Below, one piece after another: positions 38,550 to 46,701 of a stretch of DNA of 64,000 nt (position 1 is the first letter of the stretch; each line of letters opens with the position of its first letter). Source of the DNA: CAYPAU01 sp964408825 (GTDB lineage: Bacteria > Patescibacteriota > Microgenomatia > Levybacterales > UBA12049); NCBI GenBank assembly GCA_964408825.1, contig CAYPAU010000001.1:1-64000 (forward strand), read 5' to 3'. The translations under genes and the position numbers were made by a program. The notes below the pieces were generated by a model that was not told the origin of the DNA, ran no database searches, and worked only from the letters and a program-made list of their open reading frames with translations.

Positions 38550-41459
38550 TTAGTTCGTAGAACATAAAATTTTGTATTCGCAGTTTTTGCATAGAACGTT
38601 TCCAGAACAGGCAAAATCGCTCTTTTCTATTTCTTCAATTTTTTCAATAAGTTTATTTTCAAGATTCTCCATATGCTCTTGTGTAAAACTCATAGATTTT
38701 TTTGTATTTCCTTCGAGAAAATGAAGAGTCAGTGTAATGTTTTTTGGATCACGATTTAGAACGTCATCTTTAATCTTTGTTGCGGCAAGAGCATACATTG
38801 CAAGCTGGAGCTCATGCGCTTTTTGCGCTTTTGGATTTTCCTCGCCTGTTTTATAATCAATAATTTCAATACCCTTGCCTTGTGGATCTATCCGGTCAAT
38901 TTTACCAAACACCTTCACACCGTTTCTTAAAATAAAAGAAAACGGTTCCTCAAGCCTTAGAGGTTTTACGGCAGGATTAAAATCTGTTTTATAAAATTTC
39001 CTGAGTAGTTTTTCGGCTTGAGCAAAGCGTTCTTTCTCATGTTTTTTATTTTCATATCCTTCCGAGATCCATTCTTTTTTTAATATTCCCAAAAGCATAT
39101 TTAGAGACGGTTTACTTTCTTCTTGAATCTGCCTATAAAATCTAAATAGAGTGTTGTGTACGGAAATTCCAAAACTTTGGACTGAAGCAGGGGGAGTAGG
39201 AATATTAAAGATGACTCTTGCTTTATAGTGCAGAGGACATATGTCAAACATTTGAAGATTAGAATAAGTAATGTAGGTCAATTTTAAGGGCAATCTTTCT
39301 TCTTTTTCTTCCTCTTCTTCTTTATATACGGAAAGCACCTCACTTAAAGAAAGCTGTTGACTACGCGACTCTAATTTTCCCGTTTCTTTTAATTTTGGCA
39401 AAGCCTCGTAGATAAAAGTAGAAAGTTTTTTAATACGTTTCCCCATACCGTAATAATCTGCCGCGGTAAAATACAGGAGTTCTTTTGCGCGGGTCAGCCC
39501 GACATAAAAAAGCCGTCGCTCTTCCTCCAAATGAAAATCAGTGCTTTCCGGAAAATTTTCTTTTAGTATTTCCAAAGGCACAGGAATTTTTTCATTCCGT
39601 TCCCTTGTTGGGAAACGATCCGAAACAAGATTTACTAAAAATACTACTTTAAACTCCAATCCTTTTGAGGAGTGAACAGTTAAAATATTAACCGCGTTTT
39701 TATCTCTTATATCTATATCGGCAGCAACGGGACTGTCTCCTAACTGCATCATTAGCATTAGCCACTCAACTAAAGTAAATATATTTGCATCCGAGCGCTC
39801 TGTCTCAAAATTTTTAATTCTATCGAAAAATTTTGCAATGTTTTGAATTCGGCGCTCCTCTTTTACGGAATCTGCAGTTTTAAGAGTTTCAAAAAGCCCC
39901 GAGTCCACCAAAAAATAATAAAGGATTTGTCCTGCTTGTTCCTTCCTTGCCCTTTTAAGATGCCGTTCTGCCATTTTTCTAAAGTTTTCCAATTTTTCCT
40001 GAGTCCCAGGTTTTAAAAACTTTTGATTTACATCGGAAAGAGCTTCAAAAAGCGTAAGATTTTTCTTTTTCGCAAAATTAAGTAGAAAATTCAGCTCAAT
40101 ATAGGAGATATCAAATATGTCCATGGAAAGGACTCTAAAAAGAGAAACAGAATCGAAAAGGTTTGTTAAGAATGTTAAGTAAGCGATTAAATCTTTTATT
40201 TCTTCCTGCGCAAAAAGATAGCCGGGGCCTAAGAACTGATAGGGGATTCTATGGCGGGAAAGAGCACTTGTTATCATTTGGGAATGATTGTTGGCACGTA
40301 CTAAAATGGCAAAATCTTTGTATTCATAAGATTTTGTGAGTTTTTTTATTTCAAGCGCAATTGCATCTGCCTCATCTTCAGCACGTTCTTTGTGAATTAA
40401 TCTGACCTCATCGCCTTCTTTGCCAAAGTGGCTTTTTAGTTTTTTGTTAATTCCTTCAACAACCTCAAGCCGATTGGGATTATTGTTCTGGATAAGTTCA
40501 TATGCAGCATCCAAGATTTTTTGAGTAGATCGATAGTTGTCATTTAAAGTAATTATTTTAGCAGTTGGAAAACTTTTCTTAAATTGAAGAACATTTGAGA
40601 CAGCAGCGCCTCTAAATCTATAGATCGACTGGTCGTCATCCGCAACTACTGTAATATTTGGTCCACCCCTGTCTCGCTTCGCTCGCAGGCGAGCTCCTCG
40701 GCTTGCCTCGTCCGCTCCAGACAGAAGAATTGCAAGTTCATTCTGTGCAAAGTTTGTATCCTGAAACTCATCAACTAATATAAATTTAAATTGAGATTGA
40801 TATCTTTTTAGAATATTTTTTCTTTTGCGAAACAGTACTAAAGTGTTTGAAATTAAATCTGAAAAGTCCATTACGGATTCTTTAGCCTTGAGAGTCTCAT
40901 ATTTTTTGTAAGAGCTTGCAAGTTCAATATATTGTTCCCTTTCATCTTTTGATTTCTGTTTTTGAGAAAAGGAAAGATATTCCTCAGGTTTTATATCCTC
41001 GTCTTTTAGTCTTGAAAAGTGCGTAAGGAGTGCGTCCAGAAATTTAGTGGGATTACCAAGAGGTCTAAAAATCTTAAGTCCTAAATCAAAAATGTTTTTT
41101 CGCATAAGAAGAACAGATTCTGATTCTGAGATCAGCTTATAATTTGGATCAAGGCCAATTGTGTGCGCCTCATCTCGAAGGATTCTGTCGCAGAAAGAAT
41201 GAAAAGTGTTTATCCAGAGATTTGTATATCCATAAGGGAGAAGAACATCTATCCGCTCCTGCATTTCATAGGCCGCTTTATCTGTAAAGGTAAGAGCCAA
41301 AACACTTGAAGGGGAATAATTTTTATCAACAATCAAATACTTTATTCTTTCAGTTATAACTGTGGTTTTTCCAGTGCCTGCTCCTGCAATAATTAAAAGA
41401 GGTCCTTTGTCGTGTTTTACAGCTTCCAGTTGTTTAGGATTAAGTTTCCTATCGTCCAT
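38550..41459 (-). CDS. UvrD-type helicase fused to RecB-like nuclease
   Basis: 969 aa. Walker A GAGTGKTT (residues 26-33), FTDKAAYEMQERI, VDEFQDTNFAQNEL, DDDQSIYRFRGA, then domain 2 motifs (VHSSKGLEFKVVFLVN, GLTRAKELLYF). C-terminal 220 residues: CPLHYK, FGKIDRIDP...IIDYKTGE (PD-(D/E)XK nuclease) and CKNCEYKILC, consistent with an iron-sulfur nuclease as in AddB. DNA repair helicase-nuclease. Between NELAILL and NITVVADDD there is a 21-residue insertion encoded by palindromic repeat DNA near 40668-40718. Confidence 0.9.
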   Translation of the reverse strand: MDDRKLNPKQLEAVKHDKGPLLIIAGAGTGKTTVITERIKYLIVDKNYSPSSVLALTFTDKAAYEMQERIDVLLPYGYTNLWINTFHSFCDRILRDEAHTIGLDPNYKLISESESVLLMRKNIFDLGLKIFRPLGNPTKFLDALLTHFSRLKDEDIKPEEYLSFSQKQKSKDEREQYIELASSYKKYETLKAKESVMDFSDLISNTLVLFRKRKNILKRYQSQFKFILVDEFQDTNFAQNELAILLSGADEASRGARLRAKRDRGGPNITVVADDDQSIYRFRGAAVSNVLQFKKSFPTAKIITLNDNYRSTQKILDAAYELIQNNNPNRLEVVEGINKKLKSHFGKEGDEVRLIHKERAEDEADAIALEIKKLTKSYEYKDFAILVRANNHSQMITSALSRHRIPYQFLGPGYLFAQEEIKDLIAYLTFLTNLFDSVSLFRVLSMDIFDISYIELNFLLNFAKKKNLTLFEALSDVNQKFLKPGTQEKLENFRKMAERHLKRARKEQAGQILYYFLVDSGLFETLKTADSVKEERRIQNIAKFFDRIKNFETERSDANIFTLVEWLMLMMQLGDSPVAADIDIRDKNAVNILTVHSSKGLEFKVVFLVNLVSDRFPTRERNEKIPVPLEILKENFPESTDFHLEEERRLFYVGLTRAKELLYFTAADYYGMGKRIKKLSTFIYEALPKLKETGKLESRSQQLSLSEVLSVYKEEEEEKEERLPLKLTYITYSNLQMFDICPLHYKARVIFNIPTPPASVQSFGISVHNTLFRFYRQIQEESKPSLNMLLGILKKEWISEGYENKKHEKERFAQAEKLLRKFYKTDFNPAVKPLRLEEPFSFILRNGVKVFGKIDRIDPQGKGIEIIDYKTGEENPKAQKAHELQLAMYALAATKIKDDVLNRDPKNITLTLHFLEGNTKKSMSFTQEHMENLENKLIEKIEEIEKSDFACSGNVLCKNCEYKILCSTN

Positions 41460-41529
41460 TTCTTCAGTATTTTAACATACCCAAGTTATATTAAGGCGGT
41501 CTCAAACTCCTGAGGATTTAAAAAGGGTA

Positions 41530-41958
41530 TTATTTTACTATTACTGTTCCTCTTTGGTCTGTCTTAAGCCGATTATAATACTCGTAAGTACCGGATTTAT
41601 CAAAAAGAAGCTGAACAGACGATCCATCCGGAAATTGACCCAAGTTAAGAGGGGCAAAGGTATCTGATGCTATATCAACATCGACCCCTGATTTATTAAC
41701 CCAAATTACTCTTTTGTTAACAGGAATTGTTATCGATTTGGGAGTAAATCCACTACTGCCTACTGTAATAGTTTGTATTTCTCCAGGAGCAAGAGGTGTT
41801 CCTTGGGCAGCATCTCTTTGATTTTGTTGCTTTTCCTGAGTAGTTGTATTAGGACTTGACGGGGTAGACTTTTTCCCTAAAAACTGCCCACTCAAGAGCA
41901 ATATACCCCCAACCAATACAAGAATAATAATGACAACAATTAGTGTTCTGTTATTCAT
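41530..41958 (-). CDS. Membrane-anchored cupredoxin-like protein without copper ligands
   Basis: 142 aa from the ATG at 41958, overlapping the rmuC stop by 8 nt. One N-terminal transmembrane segment (LIVVIIILVLVGGILLL), a Ser/Thr/Gln linker, then GFTPKSITIPVNKRVIWVNKSG and FDKSGTYEYYNRL...RGTVIVK, the plastocyanin fold pattern. The usual His, Cys, His, Met ligands are missing, so it probably does not bind type 1 copper. Likely extracytoplasmic. Confidence 0.75.
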   Translation of the reverse strand: MNNRTLIVVIIILVLVGGILLLSGQFLGKKSTPSSPNTTTQEKQQNQRDAAQGTPLAPGEIQTITVGSSGFTPKSITIPVNKRVIWVNKSGVDVDIASDTFAPLNLGQFPDGSSVQLLFDKSGTYEYYNRLKTDQRGTVIVK

Positions 41959-42979
41959 CCAGCGTATCACCTCCCTTGCTTCCCAATTGTGAAATTTCCC
42001 TGACTGTTCCTTCCTCAAGATTTCCCGCAGACTGAATTTTGTTTCCTAATTGCAAAAATCCGCTCGTCACGTTTGAAAATTGAGAAGATGCATTATTTAT
42101 ATGCTTACCCAAAACTCCCATGGTTTCCGCAACCTTATCATAATCTATTTGAAGCGCTCGCAACAATCTTAAAACCTGCCTGCTTCTTGCTTCTATTTTT
42201 CTTCCTTCAAAAGAAAGAAGTATAGTCTGAAGATGGGCGTACAAAGTATTTGGAGAGACTATATATACTCTTCCCTTTCTTGCATACTCAATTATGTCCT
42301 GCATATTTGCTAGCTCATAAAACACGGATTCACTTGGTAAATACATTAAAGCAAAATCCATTGTGCCTTCATCGGGCAGTATATATTTTTTAGAGATTGC
42401 ATCAACGTGTTTTTTAACGTCTCTGACTAACTCTTTTCTAAAATCCTCTTTTTCTTTTTCGGTTTTTGCTTTTACCATTTTTTGGAAATTCTCCATAGGG
42501 AATTTGGAATCTATAGACAAAATTCCTGCATCTGTTTTTATGGCAGCATCAACCCGTTCACCGGATTTAAACTGATACTGAAGATGAAAGCTGTTTTTGG
42601 GAAACATTTGAGATATCAAATCTTTTAATACCTGCTCACCAATATTACCTCTAAGTTTTGGGCTCTTTAAGAAATCCTGAAGTTCCTGCATGGATCTTCC
42701 TATTTCACTCATTTGGCCCACTTCTTTTCCTACGTCTCGAATAACTGCCGCCGCCTTATTTTCCTGAAGAGTTTTTACCATGTTGGATGAGCTTTTGGAA
42801 AGAGCATCGTTCAATGTTTTATTGGTCGACTCAAGGGAGGATTGCATGGACTTGAGCCATTCCAAAAGAGTTTCGTTTTCCTGGGGTTTTTTAAGTTCGG
42901 AGAATTTTTTATTTAGAAAATAAAATATTGCGGCGACTGCAACTACGATCGCAAATATAATGGACAGTTCATTTTGCAT
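41951..42979 (-). CDS. rmuC: RmuC family DNA recombination protein
   Basis: 342 aa. N-terminal membrane segment (IIFAIVVAVAAIFYFL), coiled coil (residues about 25-95), then the conserved nuclease-like core LKSPKLRGNIGEQVLKDLI, SIDSKFPMENF, DFALMYLPSESVFYELA and VYIVSPNTLYAHLQTI. RmuC limits inversions in E. coli. Translationally coupled to the cupredoxin-like gene. Confidence 0.93.
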   Translation of the reverse strand: MQNELSIIFAIVVAVAAIFYFLNKKFSELKKPQENETLLEWLKSMQSSLESTNKTLNDALSKSSSNMVKTLQENKAAAVIRDVGKEVGQMSEIGRSMQELQDFLKSPKLRGNIGEQVLKDLISQMFPKNSFHLQYQFKSGERVDAAIKTDAGILSIDSKFPMENFQKMVKAKTEKEKEDFRKELVRDVKKHVDAISKKYILPDEGTMDFALMYLPSESVFYELANMQDIIEYARKGRVYIVSPNTLYAHLQTILLSFEGRKIEARSRQVLRLLRALQIDYDKVAETMGVLGKHINNASSQFSNVTSGFLQLGNKIQSAGNLEEGTVREISQLGSKGGDTLDE

Positions 42980-43000
42980 CTTTTTATTCTACCACAAAAA

Positions 43001-43786
43001 CTATTGTCCTTTAATTACAAACTCGATACCAGTCCTTGCTATTTGTTCTGGATTGTCTGCAAAAAATAAATCATGTCCCGGACCAACTTCTATAGCTCTG
43101 CCGTCGTCCTCCTGCGAGTATGTGTCCAGAGAGTCTGAAGCCAGAGGTCCGGTATCTAGAGTGTAGATACCTCCGCAGTATATATCATATCCAGTAGTAA
43201 AGCGAGGATCATCAGTTTCCGGAGAGATTTCAGTAGGTAAGTCTTGGGGAGTTGGAACGAGTTTAGATTCAAATGTCATGCCATTGATAATTGCCCGACA
43301 CCTTAGTCTGCCAAGTAACCGTGGAGTGCCAGCTCGATATTCTATATGCTTCATCCAGGGCGTTACAACTGGGCCGTCTTCAAAAAATGCAATACCACCT
43401 TGTACAAAATAATCAGAATTTATCTCTACTCCAAGCACGGAAGGGCATTCGGGATAAATTCCAAATCCCTTGGCGTTTTTGACGGCTTCGAGAAGTTTCT
43501 TCCTTCTCTTCTTAATATCAAAATCTTCCGTTGATATAATGTATCCTTTTTCTGGTTCAAATGGAGTAACTTGAAGCCCATTAGTTTCAAAACTGTAAAT
43601 GCGAGTAGCGACCCTGAGCTTTATATTCTTCCCTTGATAATTTATGCCAAGACGAAATTCAGTTACTAGACCATCATTTTCCTTTCTGCATGCTGGGTGG
43701 GAAAAAGGGAAGACAATTTCTCCTATTTCTATAGGAACTTGTTCCCCTGGTTTGTATTGAAATTCTTTTTGTTCAGGGTTTTGCAC
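43001..43786 (-). CDS. Hypothetical protein
   Basis: 261 aa if it starts at the GTG at 43786, where TATAAT (43798-43793) ends 6 nt upstream. A longer frame to an ATG at 43873 would read through that promoter box. The protein is soluble, beta-rich and contains FGIYPECPSVLGVEINSDYF and TGYDIYCGGIYTLDTGPLASD; no family recognised. The palindrome at 43987-44002 lies further upstream, between this gene and the TrpR-like gene. Confidence 0.6.
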   Translation of the reverse strand: MQNPEQKEFQYKPGEQVPIEIGEIVFPFSHPACRKENDGLVTEFRLGINYQGKNIKLRVATRIYSFETNGLQVTPFEPEKGYIISTEDFDIKKRRKKLLEAVKNAKGFGIYPECPSVLGVEINSDYFVQGGIAFFEDGPVVTPWMKHIEYRAGTPRLLGRLRCRAIINGMTFESKLVPTPQDLPTEISPETDDPRFTTGYDIYCGGIYTLDTGPLASDSLDTYSQEDDGRAIEVGPGHDLFFADNPEQIARTGIEFVIKGQ

Positions 43787-43986
43787 GAAGGAATTATACC
43801 ACGAGGATTTTAATAAAAATATAGTTTGGGATTTATCCTCTTTTACCAAAGCTTCAAAGGGCAAACTTATCAATCGAAGTATAGTTCCGGATTTGAGGTT
43901 ACCCTCTGCTAGGGGACTAAAATTGATTTCTTTGAAAATCTACTACTCAAAAAACCTGTACAAGACAAGCAAAATGAATTAACTTA

Positions 43987-44002
43987 AATCTTTTGAAAGA
44001 TT
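43987..44002. promoter_or_regulatory. AATCTTT-TG-AAAGATT palindrome after trpR-like gene 1
   Basis: Two 7-bp arms with a TG centre, 10 nt beyond the stop of the TrpR-like gene. Same AA-n-TTT-TG-AAA-n-TT plan as the longer palindrome upstream of that gene. Confidence 0.5.
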
Positions 44003-44011
44003 GAAACAAAT

Positions 44012-44458
44012 TCAGAAAGGTTTTTTAAGTTTCCTTCGTTTTTCCCATTGTTTTCTTCTTACCTCTTTCCAATTTGTTCCCGGTCGAGGGGGGATAACTT
44101 GAGTAAAGAAGTGATCAAAATCTTCCCAAAATTTATCCCATTTTTCTTTCTTCATGATCTCCTCAATTACCATCCTGTAGCCTTTTCCCCTATAAGAAAG
44201 ATTCATCTTGACATTCCAAATAGTAGGATCACTCACCTTAAGTTTATCGTTAATGCTTGGATAGTCATATCCTTTTAATAACATAAAAGCAATTGCCAAA
44301 CGTTTGGAAAGCATTAATTTTTCAGTTGGACTTAATAAATCCTCCAAAAATACAGATACTTTGTCTTTCGTGGGAAGAAGAGATAATGATACCCAGAAAA
44401 GGTCAAGGATTCTTTGTTCTACGTCTTTGTGTAAAAATCTTCTAGAAACCTGTGCCAC
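44012..44458 (-). CDS. TrpR-like (YerC/YecD family) transcriptional regulator 1
   Basis: 148 aa from a GTG. FLEDLLSPTEKLMLSKRLAIAFMLLKGYDYPSINDKLKVSDPTIWNVKMNL is the Trp-repressor-like HTH with the LLSPTE signature. The Lys/Arg-rich tail is extra. Related to the regulator at 55057. An operator-like palindrome lies on each side (44470-44491 and 43987-44002). Effector and targets unknown; probably autoregulated. Confidence 0.85.
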   Translation of the reverse strand: MAQVSRRFLHKDVEQRILDLFWVSLSLLPTKDKVSVFLEDLLSPTEKLMLSKRLAIAFMLLKGYDYPSINDKLKVSDPTIWNVKMNLSYRGKGYRMVIEEIMKKEKWDKFWEDFDHFFTQVIPPRPGTNWKEVRRKQWEKRRKLKKPF

Positions 44459-44469
44459 AGTGAATGAAC

Positions 44470-44491
44470 TTAAATGTTTTGAAACATTTAA
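44470..44491. promoter_or_regulatory. 10-bp-arm palindrome upstream of trpR-like gene 1
   Basis: TTAAATGTTT-TG-AAACATTTAA, perfect arms, 12 nt before the GTG start on the minus strand. It lies where the -10 box and spacer would be (TTGAAC -35 near 44501-44496). Good candidate for an autoregulatory operator. Confidence 0.6.
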
Positions 44492-44628
44492 TAAAGTTCA
44501 ATTTTTATGATGGGTGATTTTGGGAAGATTGTCAAGAATTAATTTGACATTTTGTAGAAAGCATAATTCGGATTAGCCCCTTGCCTCCCGATTCTATCTG
44601 AAGGTAGGGCTTTAAAGGGGAGACTCTT

Positions 44629-45711
44629 TTAATAGAAATATAATTCGGGGTTGGCGGTGATTTTTTGCCAGGGAACTTCTTTGTAATTATAGAAAGCGGC
44701 TGCGGCGATCATTGCGGCGTTGTCGGTACACAAGCTTTTTGTCGGGACAAAAAGTTTAGTTTCCATTTTCTCATTTTCCATTCTCCATTTTAATTCATCT
44801 CGAAGTTTCTGGTTGGCAGCAACGCCGCCACCTAATAGAATCGATTTTACTTTATATTTTTTTGCAGCTCTTAAAGTTTTTACTACCAAGACATCAATGA
44901 TTGCTTCCTGGACAGAGGTTGATAAATCAGCAATTGTTTGTTTGCTTAATATCTTAATATCTTTATATCCCTGCCTGCCGGCAGGCGAGGTTAATGTCTC
45001 TCTATAGACTGCTGTTTTTAAGCCACTAAAACTAAAATCGAAATCGGGGGAGTCAATCAGGGGTCTTGGAAATTTAAATCTTTTGGGAATACCTTTCCGT
45101 GCGGCTTTTTCTATTGATGGACCGCCGGGATAGGGCAGGTTTAATAATCTACCAATTTTGTCAAATGCTTCTCCTGCAGCATCATCCCTTGTTCCGCCGA
45201 GCCACTTAATCCTACCGTGATTTTTCATTAAAACCAAATCTGTGTGACCGCCTGAAACAACAAGAGCAATGGCAGGAAACCTTGGATAATTTGAAATTTC
45301 GCGAATGAAATTCGCGTATATGTGGCCCATTAAATGATTGACTGGGATGATTGGCTTGTTCCATATATAAGAAAGAGTCCTCGCTGTTTCTACTCCTACA
45401 AGAAGAGAACCTATTAATCCCGGTCCTACTGTTACAGCAATAGCATCGATTGCAAGATTTTCCATTTTCCATTTATCATTTGCCATTTTGCTTCCAGAAG
45501 CTTCCTTAAGTGCAGATTCCAAAACAGGGATTATATATTTTACCTGTTCTCGTGCGGCTGTTTCGGGGATTATTCCGCCGGTTTTTGAATGGATTGAAAG
45601 AGATGAGGAGACTACATTTGAAATTAGTTTAACTTTTTGATTCTTAGATTTTCCCGAAATTATAGCGGCCCCGGTTTCATCGCAAGAGGTTTCAATTCCC
45701 AAAATTACCAT
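44629..45711 (-). CDS. tsaD: tRNA threonylcarbamoyladenosine biosynthesis protein TsaD
   Basis: 360 aa. ILGIETSCDETGAAI, the metal-binding HxxxH in NHLMGH, VSGGHTDLVLM, GEAFDKIGRLLNLPYPGG and LLGGGVAANQKLR are all present. Makes t6A37 with TsaB/C/E. Three in-frame oddities: residues 73-85 (GSKMANDKWKMEN) and a later KWRMENEKMETK are encoded by ATGGAAAATG words, and SPAGRQG by the GC palindrome at 44969-44990. Starts 1 nt after the DUF192 gene ends. Confidence 0.95.
   Translation of the reverse strand: MVILGIETSCDETGAAIISGKSKNQKVKLISNVVSSSLSIHSKTGGIIPETAAREQVKYIIPVLESALKEASGSKMANDKWKMENLAIDAIAVTVGPGLIGSLLVGVETARTLSYIWNKPIIPVNHLMGHIYANFIREISNYPRFPAIALVVSGGHTDLVLMKNHGRIKWLGGTRDDAAGEAFDKIGRLLNLPYPGGPSIEKAARKGIPKRFKFPRPLIDSPDFDFSFSGLKTAVYRETLTSPAGRQGYKDIKILSKQTIADLSTSVQEAIIDVLVVKTLRAAKKYKVKSILLGGGVAANQKLRDELKWRMENEKMETKLFVPTKSLCTDNAAMIAAAAFYNYKEVPWQKITANPELYFY
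44969..44990. repeat. CCTGCCTGCCGGCAGGCGAGG palindrome inside tsaD
   Basis: CCTGCCTGCCGGCAGGCGAG read on the minus strand as L-T-S-P-A-G-R-Q-G. In frame within an exposed loop region of the protein. Confidence 0.8.
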
Positions 45712-45712
45712 T

Positions 45713-46159
45713 TTAGATATTGGACAGGCTTATACTATCTCCCTCTTTGATGTCATAGCTTTGAGAAAGACCGGCGTTTACTTCTAAAACCTTATCTGCA
45801 GGCTCGGTTGAATTATACAGAGTAAGTTCTCCCCTTTCTTTAGGAGGTTTTACGTTCCGGTGGATTTTTACTATTTTATTGTCTCTTATATAAATTATGT
45901 CTATAGGGAATTTCATTTGCTTCATCCAGAAGGAATAGTAACCCGGTTTACCAAAAGTAAATATCATTCCCCTTGAGTCTTCTATTTTATCGTATTTTGA
46001 CAATCCTACTTGCTGATCATTGCTGCTCTTTGCAACATAAAGTTTAAATGTATGAGTTCCAACCTTGGCGGTAGGAGTTTTTGAAGACGTCTGCCATACA
46101 AAAACCCCAATTATTATTACAGTTAAGACTATGGCTCCAATTAATACATTTCTTATCAT
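45713..46159 (-). CDS. DUF192 family membrane-anchored protein
   Basis: 148 aa. N-terminal membrane anchor (VLIGAIVLTVIIIGVFVW) followed by the DUF192 pattern: QQVGLSKYDKIEDSRGMIFTF, YSFWMKQMKFPIDIIYI, VLEVNAGLSQSYDIKEGD. Function of the family is unknown. Overlaps the gene at 46156 by 4 nt, so it is in one operon with it and tsaD. Confidence 0.87.
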   Translation of the reverse strand: MIRNVLIGAIVLTVIIIGVFVWQTSSKTPTAKVGTHTFKLYVAKSSNDQQVGLSKYDKIEDSRGMIFTFGKPGYYSFWMKQMKFPIDIIYIRDNKIVKIHRNVKPPKERGELTLYNSTEPADKVLEVNAGLSQSYDIKEGDSISLSNI

Positions 46160-46641
46160 ATTTCCTTTTGGATAATCTTACTCAAGACAGTGGTCGATTT
46201 ATTTTTTAGTCTTTTTACAACTGTTTTAACTTTTGCATTTATCATTTTCCCTTGTCTTTCCTTATGTTTCCTGCCTGGATCATTTTGGGTAATTGCAATG
46301 ACGTCTGGTTTTATAAGGCTTATTAGTTTATCATAACTTTTATCCGATTTCATATCCGGCAATAATACAACATAATCTACAGGGACGAGATTTGACAGGA
46401 GACTTGCTCTTTCTTTCTGAGGATTTATAGGGCGGTTCTCTCCCTTGAGTTTTCTTACATTTTTATCATTCTCCAAAAGTACAAAAAGAATATCCCCCTC
46501 TCTTTTTGCGTTTGTTAAAAATTTCAAATGACCAGTATGAAGAATATCAAAGACACCACCCGCCAAGACAATGCTTTTATCTCGCTTTCTTAATTGCTTT
46601 GAGATTTCTATTGCTTTTTTAATGTTTAGAACTGTTTTCAT
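46156..46641 (-). CDS. Cytidylyltransferase-like (RfaE C-terminal type) nucleotidyltransferase
   Basis: 161 aa. VLAGGVFDILHTGHLKFL carries the HxGH nucleotide-binding signature, and a Ser/Thr-containing STTVLSKII occurs at the end, as in the HldE/RfaE2 adenylyltransferase domain. Substrate is unknown. First gene of the unit that continues into DUF192 and tsaD. The spacer upstream is TAGCTATTT words and their complements. Confidence 0.8.
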   Translation of the reverse strand: MKTVLNIKKAIEISKQLRKRDKSIVLAGGVFDILHTGHLKFLTNAKREGDILFVLLENDKNVRKLKGENRPINPQKERASLLSNLVPVDYVVLLPDMKSDKSYDKLISLIKPDVIAITQNDPGRKHKERQGKMINAKVKTVVKRLKNKSTTVLSKIIQKEI

Positions 46642-46701
46642 AAGATTGCTAAATAGTTAATTGTTGCATAGCTATTTGACTATTTAGCTATGTGTCTATT
46701 C

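Noticed and set aside
41475..41530. CRISPR array or other tandem spacer-repeat structure anywhere in the window
   Set aside because: No regularly spaced direct repeats with unique spacers were seen. The many short repeats are dispersed and palindromic.
44513..44628. Small RNA convergent to tsaD (TTGACA near 44548, stem around AGCCC/GGGCT)
   Set aside because: The promoter spacing is poor and the hairpin lacks a clear T-run. Not strong enough to list.
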